Positions 17,736-28,506 are shown, counted from the stretch's first letter. The stretch: DNA of 64,000 nucleotides from DATNPX01 sp036702975 (GCA_036702975.1 DATNPX010000006.1:62001-126000); one strand, 5' to 3'. Notes: a model not told the origin generated them from the sequence alone. Program-made: numbers and translations.

Positions 17736-18806
17736 CTACTTCGGCAGTGGTGCAAACAGGCGATTCATATCAGGCTTTAGCACTCCGGCGATTGGTTCAA
17801 TTGAAATGATTGTGTGCGGGAGTATTTTAGCTAGTTCCGGCAGCTGTCTTTTAAATACATAACGTTCCGAGACTGAAAGGCGTTCGAGTTTGTTCAGTCC
17901 GTGTAGTTCAGCTAAACCTTTCGCTGTAACACTTGTGTCACTTAAATCTAACTTTGTTAACGTCGATATTTTGGCAAGATAGGGCATCGCTTTATCGTTG
18001 ATCTTGTGATTACCGGCGAGAGAAACGTCATCGAGTTGCTTGCATTGCCCTATGTATTTGGCAGCTTCTTCGTCAAGACTTGCGTGGCGCACAATGAGCC
18101 GTTTTAATGATGGAAAGTCAGCCAGCGGCTTGAGATTTTTGCTTTCGAGGGGATTGGCAGACAAATCTAATGTTGTCAGTTTAGGCAGTGACGATAGTTC
18201 TTTTAAGCAGCTGCCGTGAGCATTTCCTATGTCAGCCTTTAACGTGACCAGATTTTTCAACACTTTTAATTTGGCCAGGCCATTGTCGCTTGCCACGACC
18301 TGATTGAGCTTTACTTCCTTGAGACCAGTCAAACGAGCGACGTGCGAAAGTACCTCGTCTGCTCGGTCGTCCTCTGTCTCGTCGATTGGGGTAGCTGCAA
18401 TTGAAATGGAATCGACAATGTCCGGACTCAATTTATCCAATTGTTCAGGTTTGGCGACAAGGTTGGCATTTGCTTTCAAAACCACAAGCCTGTCACTCGG
18501 AACGCTCAGCTTGACTGTACCTTTTGCCACTGCTGCTTCATCTTCCGAGCCTTCATGCCAAAGCCTGTCCGGACCAATTCCGATCAGGTATAGCCCACCT
18601 ATGGAATCTCTGGGAAACACGAGGGTGCGGTTTACGTTTTTTGTGGACTGCTTGGTGATTACGCTCTGATTTTGTGCACTTTTATTCGACTTTTGCGGGA
18701 TAGCTGTTGCGGTAGTCGCGCAAACGATCGAACTTATTGCTGCGAAGCCGATAGCGAACAGAAGGTGACTGTTGGCAGGTTTACTTGCTCTTGATACTGT
18801 AAGCAT
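17736..18806 (-). CDS. Exported leucine-rich-repeat-like protein, copy 1
   Basis: 356 residues with an N-terminal hydrophobic export signal (LLFAIGFAAISSIVCATTATA). LRR repeats occur from about residue 150, for example LTTLDLSANPLESKNLKPLADF, LDDVSLAGNHKINDKAMPYL and LTKLDLSDTSVTAKGLAELHGL, more regular than in the downstream paralogue. It starts 53 nt after the alpha-2-macroglobulin stop on the same strand, so the three are probably co-transcribed. Protein binding at the envelope is plausible. Confidence 0.82.
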   Translation of the reverse strand: MLTVSRASKPANSHLLFAIGFAAISSIVCATTATAIPQKSNKSAQNQSVITKQSTKNVNRTLVFPRDSIGGLYLIGIGPDRLWHEGSEDEAAVAKGTVKLSVPSDRLVVLKANANLVAKPEQLDKLSPDIVDSISIAATPIDETEDDRADEVLSHVARLTGLKEVKLNQVVASDNGLAKLKVLKNLVTLKADIGNAHGSCLKELSSLPKLTTLDLSANPLESKNLKPLADFPSLKRLIVRHASLDEEAAKYIGQCKQLDDVSLAGNHKINDKAMPYLAKISTLTKLDLSDTSVTAKGLAELHGLNKLERLSVSERYVFKRQLPELAKILPHTIISIEPIAGVLKPDMNRLFAPLPK

Positions 18807-18859
18807 ACTGGTATCTTACTACAGGCAAATATGGGTCCCCACCTTTGTGTCTTCTGAAG

Positions 18860-21800
18860 TTACTCCACGACTACCATTTCTGTTTGTGCACGTCCGAATG
18901 TTTCGGGAGCGTACATCTCCTCGGCTTTAGTCGGAGGCACGACGAAGGAACCAGGCGTGGTGGCGCGGACAACGTATGAATATTCGTGCGAACCTCCGCT
19001 CAAGCTGTCGGAAAAAACCTCAGCCTGATTATCTCGTTTATTCTCATAATCCCACCAGTTGCGAATCCACCACCACCAGAGGATACCAGGGGAGCTCTTG
19101 TCTTTATTCTTCTCAACTTGTTCGGTACCCTTTAAGTCTTCATTGAGAATTTCGCTGCCCGCCGGAATCGGATCGACCATTGCAACAAAGAATCTGTATC
19201 CCGGCGCTGACAAGGTTAGTTTTACCTTGACCAAGCTTCCGGCCTTGAAGTGCCATTTCCCATCTTTATCGCGAGTTACGTCGTCTTTGTTTTTTACTCC
19301 TTCGTAAGTGCGATTTACGTGGAATCCTCGATCCATTTGCGATAGATGCAGATTCTTAGGAGCATAGGATAGACCCAGCCTGTAATATGCTCGACCATCT
19401 CCTTTCTTTTCCAATATCAAATCTGAGGAATTTTTGAGTCCTTCGATATATGACATGGGAATTGAGATGGTCTTGTAATCGTTCGAGCGTCCTTTGAGTG
19501 TCGATTCGCCGACGTATTCGTTTCCGAGCCAAGACTGAACAACGAAGTCGGGGACTGTTTTTTCATAGGCGTCGAAGTAACGCTTAATCGCCTGAAGTAC
19601 ATAAACGTTCTCTTGCGTGTTAGACCAGCGGCCGTTGTGCTGAGTACCAAGAACGGTGCGCATCAACTTGGTGGCGAGATCAGCTGATTTGCCTTCTTTG
19701 ATCAGCGCGTCAAGGAGGAGTCCTTTCGTCCGCATAGGAGACCACATCAGCGAGTAGTCGAGTTCTGAGTTGTCTCCTGTGCGCACTATGTCTGCAGTGC
19801 TGGCGGTTTCTGTCACCAGATTGGCAAGATAGTTATGAATTTCGCCGGCTTGCTTTGAAGACTCTTTATGGTGGCAAAAGATACTTAGGTACCAGCCAAT
19901 CGATTCAAGAGGCGTCTTATCCAGTGTTTTGGTTTTGTAGAGAGCTTGAGTGCCCGGAATGTCAGCACTGCCACTCATATCGAGTAGGTAGTAGGCGAAT
20001 GCCTTTAGCTCAAGACGACTGTCGCCTTTGTAGTCTGAGAGATAGTTGTCGATTTTTCGCACATATTCCAAGGCATTGTTGAGCATCGATTCCGGAACAT
20101 CGTAGCCCGCTTGTTTAGCCAGCAAAAGTGCGTGCACGACATAGAGCGAGACATACGGATAAGTATGTTTGTCTTGCAAGGACCACAACGCGAATCCACC
20201 GTTGGATCTTTGCCGTCCCTTCAATTTGGTGAGGGCGTCGCTGGCAGATTCCTTGATCTGTGCTTCCGTCGGCATGTCTTTGACGTGGAACTGTTTTAGT
20301 ACGTCTTTGAGCAGCGAGATTGCGATTAGTCTTGACGAAATCTGTTCAGAACATTCATGCGGATACCGCTGAACATAGAGGAATGCATCGGTCAGCGTTT
20401 CTAAAATGGTGCTGCTGGTGGTTATTTGCAATTCGCCAATATCAGGCAAGATTCCCTCAGGTTTCACAAGCTGCTGCTCAATTGCTCCCTTGTCGAGCTG
20501 ACCATAGGTGGCGAATGCTTCTGTAGTTGCTGGCGTATAAACAGGCAGGTCGAACTGCGCAGCATCAGTGGTTGTGCCGCATGCCACGATAGCTTGAAAT
20601 TTGGCCTTACCGCTGTGTTGAGTCTCTGCGGGCAGGCGAACCTCAATGCGATCGTTTGGTGGAACTGTCGTGTGACGTCCTTGTCCTTTAATGAACTTTA
20701 TATTGGTGGCACGCGCGGCAAGATTTACATCAATTGGCGCATCAGTCTGATTGTGGATCACCAGGGGAAGTTCGAAGCTATCGCCATAGTTCAGGAATCG
20801 TGGAGCTGAAGGTTTCAACATCAAAGGCAGGCGTGCGGTCAGAGATGATTCACCCGTACCAAACTGATCAGCTCCATGCGATGCCACCACCATTATGCGA
20901 TAGCGCGTCAAGTTATCTGGGAGTTTGAATTTGACTACGGCGGTTCCGGACTCATTGGTGATCACCGACGGAGCCCATTTCGCAAGCGCGTCGAAGTTTG
21001 ACCTGAGGTTAATGGTGATTGCTTTGTCTGTTTCTTTGAGCATCGAATTCATTTGCTGACCGAATTGCATCGGCGCTGCTGCAGCCAAGGGCGGTGGTGC
21101 TGACGCCGATGGCGGTGGCAGCGCCGCCATGTCTGACGCTGCTGGTGCAGCGAGCATAGGTACAGCGCGATATGCATCTCTCTTCGCTAATTGAAATTGA
21201 GTGAAGTTGCCATTTTCTGGCGCTCCAGGGTGTGGCGGTGCTGCTGCTTCGGACGGGCGTTTCTGTCTGTCTGACTCGTTTAAAAGAAAGCTGGTCATGT
21301 CAAGAGTTTCGCGTTCACGATAGCTGTCGTCAACAAGCCATTGCTTGGAATAGAATGCTTCAATTGGATCTTTGAATTTGTAGCCAACAAGTGACAACAG
21401 TGCGTCGTCAACCACCGCTAGGGATACTTCCGCATTTGGTACCACTTTGCCGTCGTGATCTGTGACTTTTACCGTCACTGTTGCATCCTTGCCAGGCTCT
21501 GTCTTTGGTGTGTCGGGCGTCGCCTCGACGCTCAGCCTTTTAGAATCCGACGAGACTTCCAGTTCCACCGAACCTATCGCCTCTGCCGGAGCCGCTTTCA
21601 TCGCCTCACTTCGCAAACTGTGACCGACTACATCGACTGCCACGGTTAGAGACGGTATAGACTCTTCTGTAACAGGAAAGCGAAGTTCGTAAGTTTTTGT
21701 GTCCATGCGAAACGGAATCGCTTTAGCAATGCCGTTGTAGCAGATTCGAGCGACGCCGTTTGCTGGTGCAAACGGTGACTCTATCAAAAGTTTTGCTTCG

Positions 21801-24800
21801 TCACCGGTGCTGTAGTGTTTCTTCTCCGGGAGTATCAAGAGGTCTTGAGTGTGGAATTTGGCTTCGGGATTCGCCTCTGCTCTTGGCTCACCACCGGCAA
21901 CCCAGAATTCGGTTTCCGTCTCATTGGCATGCCCATCTTTGTCTACAACAATCGTCTTTAAACAATAGAGTCCGCTAAATTTCGGCGACAATTCCAAGTC
22001 GACTGGCGTAGTCTTTGACGTTATCTCAAAATTTTGCACGTCATCTTTCGACTCTATATATTCGCCCTTCTCCAGTGCTTCTGTCTTGCGTGACAGCTCG
22101 ACTTTGACTGGAACTTCTGCTTGCGCTTTGCCATCAATATCGGTGACAACGATTGAGACATTCTGCTGGACGTCTTTTTTCACAAACGGTTTAGCGAGTT
22201 TTTCTCCAACATAAAGTTTCGATGGATGCACAAGTAATGTCGTAGTATCAGTCCAAGCCTGGCGGTTTACATCAACCACCGTTGCAGTCACCGCTACACT
22301 TGTTGGTTCGACCGGATGCACCTTCAAAAAGTCTAATTTTACGTAGCTCTTGCCGTCTTTGTCGGTTTTGCCGGAATAGCTTTTTCGGCGTATGTTGTCT
22401 GGTCTCAATGCGTTGTGGAACCATACAATCGGATTGCTAACGCGCCCAAAAGAGTAATCGGTCCAACCAGGCGGACTGTAGGTGGTACCGGAAGCAGTGG
22501 CATTCCACGATACCGGTGCGCTCGGCAATCCTCCACCGGAATAATAGCTTGTCGTTGCAGATAGCGTTGTGCTGCCACCAATTACTTGAACCGATTCTCC
22601 CTCATTTTTCACGTTCACTTCAAACTCAGGTCTGCGAAACTCCTGTACGGGAATCTCCTGTCTATATGAGGTCGAATCGAACGTGTCGGAATTCCCCGCA
22701 TCTAGGGCGAGTGTCGCGTAACCGAGATTAGCGTTTGATGGTAACTTGAAAGATAAGTCAAAGGCACCAAATTGATTAGCATCTGTGTTTCCTTTGAGAA
22801 GTTGCGTGCCGCGATTGTCCAGGACTTCGTACGAAATTTTGCGAAGATTCGGCGCCAGCGATAGCTGTGAAGACGGTGCATCACTTTTTTTTCTCACGAT
22901 CCCTTTGACGTTGACTGTCTCGCCAGGACGATAAGGTGAACGGTCTGTGACGATGTACCAATCGAGATGATCCTTGCCCGGCTTGTGTAGTGTATAGACA
23001 GACGATCCGAAAGCCTCATCTTTACCGTGTGAAGCGTAAACACAATATTCGCCGTCTTTACTCTGACTGGCGAAACTGACCATCCCATCTGCGTTTGTTA
23101 TGAGTGTTCGTCCGCAGCTCGTATGAATTGCAGCGTCGCGTACAGGCGTACCTGTTTCCAAATCAGTCGTCCATGCATACATCTTACGACCGTCGGAGAA
23201 TGTGTTGAGAGCCAAATTGGTGCATTGAATTCGACATACTCTCCGATCGTCATATTGATCCCAAATGCCCTTAGTTGACACTTCGAATTCCAGAGTTCCT
23301 CTATCCTCTTTTAGCCAAGGAGATAGATCGATAGCGGTCGTGACATTATGGTCGCGAACATTTTTGATGTGCAATTTGCCTGCGTGCACCAACTTCGCTG
23401 ATTTAAGTACGTCCATCTCGTCTTCTAGGCATGATTTAAATTGCGCAGTGCTGACGGAGTAAACCTTGAAATCAACTGAATCGAGATTTATTGTTTGTAT
23501 GCAAAAGTGTGGCTTCGATTTACTCGGGAGTGTAATCGCTTCAGTTTGCATGTACAGATCTTTGGCTGCAGGCAGGATCTGAAAGTCTCTAGTTGTGACA
23601 CCAGACAATGATTGACCAAATACGTCCTTAAGAGCTCGCGCGAACTCGACGTGAATTTTGCTCCTTGGCGGTTTCGGACCCTGAATGCTCATAGAAGTTC
23701 CATACACCACGACTTTCATGTCTGGTATTGGTGGTGTCACTGTGACGGTCGAGTTTGTCATGCTCTTTCTGTCTATTGGATTCGAAAATTCAATCGACAT
23801 AACTTCATACGGCGACAGATTCGGCGTTCCTGAAGTGACAGTGAACGGGCCATATGTGCGAAATCGGAATTGATTTGGTTTGTCTTGTAGAAGTGGTCCT
23901 TCAGCGGACTTGATACCAGGACCAAACGTTACTTGAACTGTTGAATTTGCAGGCAATGGTGCCGTTGTTTTTAGTACAAGCGCCATTCCACTTGGTATGT
24001 CTGCATATCGTTTTTTCAGTACGGGATCAGCCGCGATCTCTTCGTCTGATGCTGCTTGCACCGCGAATGTCCTTTTGCCCGCCACCACATGTGTCACTTT
24101 CAACAATGCATCGCGGTCTATTTTTTGATTGAAACGACCCATTATCAATGTAGTTGGGCGCACAGCGACGTTTCCATCTGGAAATGAAGAAGTCATGCGC
24201 GGCGCGGCAGTGGAGAAACTCCATGACTCCTCCTTCTCTAGAACGGCGCCGCTGACCGATTTTGTGTCTTTCGGTACGGTCAGTACAAAAGTGGTCGCCA
24301 TCGGCAAACTTTTTGCTTTAGGTCTGAATGTAAGTGTCTGGGTTCCGTACCATACCCATTCACCAGGAACATCGGGAGTCATTTTCACTGGCGCGTTGTT
24401 CGCTGCAACTTGTTCTTGCGTACTAATTGGCACCATCGGCTCTGAGAAGGAAAGCGAAATTTCGTTCGCTCTTTCAAGCATCCCCGTCGGACGTTTATTA
24501 GTCAGTTTGAGCGGTCTGATCTTCACCTGTGGTGGTGCGAGTCGTTTTGCGGCTGGCGGGAATGTTTCTTGCAATCGATGTTGTGAATTAGGAGGTGGCA
24601 CCGAACGTCCTGGCAGCACAAACGCTGGTAATTTTTCTTCTTCAAGTGGTGGCAATAGTTTGAGGAGCTTGTTCGTCTCTTCTTCAGAGAGTGATTCTCC
24701 ATTGACTACAGGAGATTTGTCAGGTACATCAGCGTGGGCAACTGAGCTACCCTCGTAGATTCTGAAGTCCAACCCATTTTTGTTTTGTTCCGAAGAGTCT

Positions 24801-24991
24801 TCGTCGCCACCACTGGCAGCTGAAGTTCTTGGCTCTGCAGGCTCGTTCGATTCATTGGCTTCGTCGGCTAGTGCGACGGAATTGCCGACCACATCGAGAC
24901 TCCAAAATCCAATTGTCGGATTTACGACAACAAAAAAGAGCGTCCATACTGTAAGCATCGGCCGCAGCTTCGACCACGACAATCTAGACAT
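18860..24991 (-). CDS. Bacterial alpha-2-macroglobulin with thioester motif
   Basis: 2043 residues, start ATG with GAGGGA 8 nt upstream. A hydrophobic export signal is present (about 12-30) but no lipobox. Ig-like N-terminal domains precede MG domains (YRPGETVNVKGIVR). The bait-like middle is Pro/Ala-rich (near residue 1290). ITNESGTAVVKFKLPDNLTRYR begins the A2M core, and the thioester site is HECSEQ with Cys1547. The C-terminal half has the thioester-domain helices and receptor-like end. Bacterial A2Ms trap proteases after bait cleavage. Unlike E. coli YfhM there is no lipobox and no pbpC neighbour; instead two LRR genes follow and a VIT/vWA gene precedes it. Confidence 0.92.
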   Translation of the reverse strand: MSRLSWSKLRPMLTVWTLFFVVVNPTIGFWSLDVVGNSVALADEANESNEPAEPRTSAASGGDEDSSEQNKNGLDFRIYEGSSVAHADVPDKSPVVNGESLSEEETNKLLKLLPPLEEEKLPAFVLPGRSVPPPNSQHRLQETFPPAAKRLAPPQVKIRPLKLTNKRPTGMLERANEISLSFSEPMVPISTQEQVAANNAPVKMTPDVPGEWVWYGTQTLTFRPKAKSLPMATTFVLTVPKDTKSVSGAVLEKEESWSFSTAAPRMTSSFPDGNVAVRPTTLIMGRFNQKIDRDALLKVTHVVAGKRTFAVQAASDEEIAADPVLKKRYADIPSGMALVLKTTAPLPANSTVQVTFGPGIKSAEGPLLQDKPNQFRFRTYGPFTVTSGTPNLSPYEVMSIEFSNPIDRKSMTNSTVTVTPPIPDMKVVVYGTSMSIQGPKPPRSKIHVEFARALKDVFGQSLSGVTTRDFQILPAAKDLYMQTEAITLPSKSKPHFCIQTINLDSVDFKVYSVSTAQFKSCLEDEMDVLKSAKLVHAGKLHIKNVRDHNVTTAIDLSPWLKEDRGTLEFEVSTKGIWDQYDDRRVCRIQCTNLALNTFSDGRKMYAWTTDLETGTPVRDAAIHTSCGRTLITNADGMVSFASQSKDGEYCVYASHGKDEAFGSSVYTLHKPGKDHLDWYIVTDRSPYRPGETVNVKGIVRKKSDAPSSQLSLAPNLRKISYEVLDNRGTQLLKGNTDANQFGAFDLSFKLPSNANLGYATLALDAGNSDTFDSTSYRQEIPVQEFRRPEFEVNVKNEGESVQVIGGSTTLSATTSYYSGGGLPSAPVSWNATASGTTYSPPGWTDYSFGRVSNPIVWFHNALRPDNIRRKSYSGKTDKDGKSYVKLDFLKVHPVEPTSVAVTATVVDVNRQAWTDTTTLLVHPSKLYVGEKLAKPFVKKDVQQNVSIVVTDIDGKAQAEVPVKVELSRKTEALEKGEYIESKDDVQNFEITSKTTPVDLELSPKFSGLYCLKTIVVDKDGHANETETEFWVAGGEPRAEANPEAKFHTQDLLILPEKKHYSTGDEAKLLIESPFAPANGVARICYNGIAKAIPFRMDTKTYELRFPVTEESIPSLTVAVDVVGHSLRSEAMKAAPAEAIGSVELEVSSDSKRLSVEATPDTPKTEPGKDATVTVKVTDHDGKVVPNAEVSLAVVDDALLSLVGYKFKDPIEAFYSKQWLVDDSYRERETLDMTSFLLNESDRQKRPSEAAAPPHPGAPENGNFTQFQLAKRDAYRAVPMLAAPAASDMAALPPPSASAPPPLAAAAPMQFGQQMNSMLKETDKAITINLRSNFDALAKWAPSVITNESGTAVVKFKLPDNLTRYRIMVVASHGADQFGTGESSLTARLPLMLKPSAPRFLNYGDSFELPLVIHNQTDAPIDVNLAARATNIKFIKGQGRHTTVPPNDRIEVRLPAETQHSGKAKFQAIVACGTTTDAAQFDLPVYTPATTEAFATYGQLDKGAIEQQLVKPEGILPDIGELQITTSSTILETLTDAFLYVQRYPHECSEQISSRLIAISLLKDVLKQFHVKDMPTEAQIKESASDALTKLKGRQRSNGGFALWSLQDKHTYPYVSLYVVHALLLAKQAGYDVPESMLNNALEYVRKIDNYLSDYKGDSRLELKAFAYYLLDMSGSADIPGTQALYKTKTLDKTPLESIGWYLSIFCHHKESSKQAGEIHNYLANLVTETASTADIVRTGDNSELDYSLMWSPMRTKGLLLDALIKEGKSADLATKLMRTVLGTQHNGRWSNTQENVYVLQAIKRYFDAYEKTVPDFVVQSWLGNEYVGESTLKGRSNDYKTISIPMSYIEGLKNSSDLILEKKGDGRAYYRLGLSYAPKNLHLSQMDRGFHVNRTYEGVKNKDDVTRDKDGKWHFKAGSLVKVKLTLSAPGYRFFVAMVDPIPAGSEILNEDLKGTEQVEKNKDKSSPGILWWWWIRNWWDYENKRDNQAEVFSDSLSGGSHEYSYVVRATTPGSFVVPPTKAEEMYAPETFGRAQTEMVVVE

Positions 24992-25417
24992 GCGCTGATT
25001 CCCTCGCCAGGTAATCCCTCATAGGAGGAACTGAAGTTTTCGCCAACAGACCAAGCATAGGCGATGGCCGGCACTGGCGATCTAGGGAAGATCCTGTTTT
25101 TACGGAAGGGTAAACAGATTTTCCCTTTAACTGCTGCTAACAATCTAACAATGTAGATACAGCAAAGACGAGTCACGTCTGACTCGTCCTTGCGTTCAAA
25201 TGCGCGTTACGCCAGCTCACCTCCGGCAGGAATGCCGCGCATTTGCTATTTTCCCAAGCAGTGCGCATTCCCAATATATGGATCGAATAACTGATCGAGT
25301 CGATTCAGTTCTCAATGTTCATGCTCGGGTTGATCCAACATCGACGTGCTTGAGAGGCGAAGCCGCTCGTCAGTGGCCTCTTGATGTTTCCTTCTTACAA
25401 GCGATTTTCTATAAATC
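24992..25417 (-). other. Intergenic region before the alpha-2-macroglobulin gene
   Basis: These 426 nt carry a perfect 9-bp hairpin at 25168-25189 (GACGAGTCA, loop CGTC, TGACTCGTC). On the minus strand it is followed by TTTGC, a weak terminator for the VIT/vWA gene. The A2M promoter should lie between this hairpin and 24991 but no consensus is clear. Confidence 0.45.
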
Positions 25418-27964
25418 TCAAACCGACTCAAGCCAGAAGTTATCCGTCGGATTTATTCGTTTGCTGAAATCGTCTGCAAAACTTTTGAAGGTTTTTTCCG
25501 TTTCAGCGCTCAATGTTTGCAGCTGTGATGTCACATTCTTTGCATGCGATATTGCTGCAATTAGCTTGACTAGATCTGAACGAAGGAACTTTTGAACTTC
25601 TGGCACCGAGCCTGCGATAGATGAAATAGTCAACTCATTGATGAGATCTGTTCTTGCTCCTTCCAATTTGTCGACATTGGGTACGATGCCGTTCAAAATA
25701 TCTTTGAAGCACTGTTCTATGAGAGTGGTCAGCCGTTGAAAGACTTCTTTGAGGTTAGACTTCCTCTCTGGGCTGGCCTTCTTTGGCTCCATCGGCGCGA
25801 ATGCTCTCCAGGTGCCTGACTCTGGGAAAAAGTCTGGATCTGGGGGCACTTGTGGTGACCGCGGAGGTGATTGCGACGGCGGTGGGATTTGAGCAGGGGC
25901 ACCCCATCCGCCGGGTAGAGATTGCGATGCTGCACTGATTCCGCTTCCCCATGCATCACCAATCCCGGATGCGGGCTGGGCTGGTCCTGAATACAGCGCT
26001 CTATACCTCGGTGCCGCGCTGGTTACCTGGATTGCATCAGTCGCTTCCATCTCCCATCCTTGTGGACTCATTACCGGCTGGACTACTTTTCGTAGTTCTC
26101 CGTTTGCATCGACGATCTCTTTTTCGTCAACAACGACAAAGGCTGTGAACTTGGTCAAAACGGAGTGTTCAATTGCGATGGCAATAATTTGTTTGCGCTG
26201 GTCTTCTTTTTGTGCTGGCCGCACTTCTACTCTGTACTTGTCTTCGAGTTCTAAGATTCTCGACTTCGCCCACAACTGAGCCAGTGCCGGCAAATCAATT
26301 ACTTGGGCCGCTACTTCGGTATCGAATGACGAGCCGTTGGCAAACTTCCCTTTGACGCGAATTCTAGCCTCGTTCAAATTTTTTAATTTCGCTCCACTCA
26401 ATTGAAAGAATGCAGCGCTTGCTCGTCCCTCAAAAAGATCCGGAATTCGTTCCGGCGCCATTGAGTCGATATGCAATCCTGAGTTGATGTCCTCAACTGA
26501 CAGATCTTGAATCAGGGGGACGCCTATCTCGCGACTAACTTGCGCTAATGCGTCTTCGAGCTGAGTACCTGGTTGAACGAAACTTGATGTGCCGCCACCA
26601 ATAGAGGCTAGTTTGCGCAAAAATCCATCGTTGACCGCAGTATCGATTCCGACTGTAAACACTCTCAAGTCTCCGAGCTTGTTTTGCAGGCTCGCAAGTA
26701 TTTCAGACTCGTTACCGACCTCACCGTCGGTGAGTATTACGACTACTGGTTGTCGCCCGGTCTTTATTGCTCTGTTACTCATTGCGTCTATGGCTTCTTG
26801 CATGGCACGATTTAATTCAGTGCCACCGCGAGCAGTTATAGTGCGCAAAAATTTCGTTCCACGCTCGATTCCAGCCTCGTCAGCTTCGATAAATTTGTCG
26901 GCGGTGCCGGTAGGCATCCAGTCAAACAGGTTATCGAACGATTCGATTGCAAATCTATCAGTGGGTGACAATGTTGAGAGAAGGTATGAACAGGCTCGAG
27001 CTGCCGAAGCCATCTTTATGCCCATCATTGAACCTGAGCGGTCGACGACAAAGATTACATCTCTTGGCGCCAAGGCGATATCTGTGCATTTAGGCGGTAC
27101 AAGAGAGAGCATGCCAAAACAATCTTTGGATTTTGATTTTTTGTATACGAGAAACTTTGATTGAATCGAGTCTGTTGCTACTCGCCACCGCAACACGAAG
27201 TCTCGATTCAACAATTCATCTTCGCGAGCTAGTGACACGGTGATACCGTCCTTGCTGGAGCCCATTTTTGTTGCGTGCTGGCTGCAGGAAAGATCTTCTA
27301 TCGCTTTGTCTCCTTCGAGCACTACTTTGAGTGTCAGTGCTATTTGGGGATCGAGACCCTCGGCGAGTCTCGGCGGAGAGATTCGAGACGCGTCTGGTAC
27401 TCGGTCTGTGTCGAGTTCAATTCCGTCGCCGACGCTGTCGCGCGACAGGGGGTCTCCGGGAATATAGCGGGGTGCGACCACCAGAGGTAATCTCAATTCT
27501 GTACTGCCATCTGCAAAGTAAGGCAGCCTCTCTGAATATGTGATTGTGACAGTAACTTCTTCTTCTGGTGGCAAGTTTCCGACCTGCACGGTGAATACAT
27601 CCTCTCGCTCTTGTTCTAAAAGCGCTGCACGTTTCCCCTCAGCGATCGCTTGCGAATATTGCTGGCGCGCCTGTGATCGCTCATCGACCTTACCCTCTAT
27701 GACTCTGTCGCCCACTCGCATTTCGAATGAACTTACCGCGCAACCTCCGGACAGGGGAAAAATGTAAACCGCTTCCAAATGTTCTTTGTACGGATTGCTA
27801 AACGTTTCAGTAACAGTTACGTGTGCCAGGCGGTCTGCTACGCGTCCCTCCAGTGAGACACCCTTCAAAGGTAGTCTCAACTTTGATGTACCGCTCGCCA
27901 CTTCCAAGCAACCGAGCGCTCTTTTAGCCTCGTCCGTTTTATCTAACAGGGTTACTTGACTCAT
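25418..27964 (-). CDS. VIT and von Willebrand A domain protein
   Basis: 848 residues. The VIT domain (about 30-150) shows VEAVYIFPLSGGCAV-like family text (HLEAVYIFPL) and VGNLPPEEEVTVTITYSE. The vWA domain begins near 300 with an intact MIDAS, DRSGSM (Asp308), plus TPTDRF-like and ILTDGEVGNE segments. The C-terminus has a Pro-rich linker (about 705-745) and a helical end. No signal peptide is visible. VIT-vWA proteins are known from vertebrate inter-alpha-trypsin inhibitor chains and many bacteria; the role here is unknown. Its ATG overlaps the stop of the MerR gene (ATGA), so the regulator is expressed with it. Confidence 0.9.
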   Translation of the reverse strand: MSQVTLLDKTDEAKRALGCLEVASGTSKLRLPLKGVSLEGRVADRLAHVTVTETFSNPYKEHLEAVYIFPLSGGCAVSSFEMRVGDRVIEGKVDERSQARQQYSQAIAEGKRAALLEQEREDVFTVQVGNLPPEEEVTVTITYSERLPYFADGSTELRLPLVVAPRYIPGDPLSRDSVGDGIELDTDRVPDASRISPPRLAEGLDPQIALTLKVVLEGDKAIEDLSCSQHATKMGSSKDGITVSLAREDELLNRDFVLRWRVATDSIQSKFLVYKKSKSKDCFGMLSLVPPKCTDIALAPRDVIFVVDRSGSMMGIKMASAARACSYLLSTLSPTDRFAIESFDNLFDWMPTGTADKFIEADEAGIERGTKFLRTITARGGTELNRAMQEAIDAMSNRAIKTGRQPVVVILTDGEVGNESEILASLQNKLGDLRVFTVGIDTAVNDGFLRKLASIGGGTSSFVQPGTQLEDALAQVSREIGVPLIQDLSVEDINSGLHIDSMAPERIPDLFEGRASAAFFQLSGAKLKNLNEARIRVKGKFANGSSFDTEVAAQVIDLPALAQLWAKSRILELEDKYRVEVRPAQKEDQRKQIIAIAIEHSVLTKFTAFVVVDEKEIVDANGELRKVVQPVMSPQGWEMEATDAIQVTSAAPRYRALYSGPAQPASGIGDAWGSGISAASQSLPGGWGAPAQIPPPSQSPPRSPQVPPDPDFFPESGTWRAFAPMEPKKASPERKSNLKEVFQRLTTLIEQCFKDILNGIVPNVDKLEGARTDLINELTISSIAGSVPEVQKFLRSDLVKLIAAISHAKNVTSQLQTLSAETEKTFKSFADDFSKRINPTDNFWLESV

Positions 27965-28506
27965 TTTTTCTCTCCAATTGCCTTACCGGCATGTGATTTA
28001 AATGCATTGAGTGCTGCTCGAATCTTATTCTCGAGAACATTTGAATCAGTCTCGCCAAGCCATGAATCGTCAGCCAAAATTTTCAGACCTGGCTCGATAA
28101 CGATTTCCAGCCAGCGTACTGCGCGTAGTGTTTCCGTTTCGTTCAGCGAACCATAGGTGGTGCCTTCTTCTTGAGCGGCGAATGATGAGATTACCGACTC
28201 TAATTCAGCATCGCTAAGCCCGTATAAGCGTTCTTGAATTTCGGACAGCGGCAAAGCTAGACCTTGCAGCAATTTGATTGCCAGCAGTTGGAGTACATGC
28301 CGGCGATTGTACTTCGCCACCCGCCCCTGAATTGAAGGGCGGTCGAGAAGACCAAGAGAAGAGTAATAGCGAATCGTTCGCATGTCGGGAGCTGCCGACA
28401 CTCTATTGTCTTGATGAGTTGCGAACACCTTATTGAGCTTTAGCAGATGAACGACCTCGGATGAGAGTTCGTCGATGGTGAGTTCGTAGGTGTCAGCAAC
28501 AATCAT
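27961..28506 (-). CDS. MerR-family transcriptional regulator
   Basis: 181 residues from ATG 28506. The HTH and arm are SAAPDMRTIRYYSSLGLLDRP and VAKYNRRHVLQLLAIKLLQGLALPLSEIQERL. The frame is open further upstream to 28650, but that part contains a promoter and dyad and does not look like protein. About 40 residues precede the HTH (YELTIDELSSEVVHLLKL). The C-terminal effector region has no Cys-metal motif, so the signal is unknown. The overlap with the VIT/vWA gene suggests the pair is one regulated unit. Confidence 0.85.
   Translation of the reverse strand: MIVADTYELTIDELSSEVVHLLKLNKVFATHQDNRVSAAPDMRTIRYYSSLGLLDRPSIQGRVAKYNRRHVLQLLAIKLLQGLALPLSEIQERLYGLSDAELESVISSFAAQEEGTTYGSLNETETLRAVRWLEIVIEPGLKILADDSWLGETDSNVLENKIRAALNAFKSHAGKAIGEKK

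Noticed and set aside
25200..25595. 131-codon frame overlapping the VIT/vWA 3' end
   Set aside because: Antisense to a well-supported gene and without start signals.
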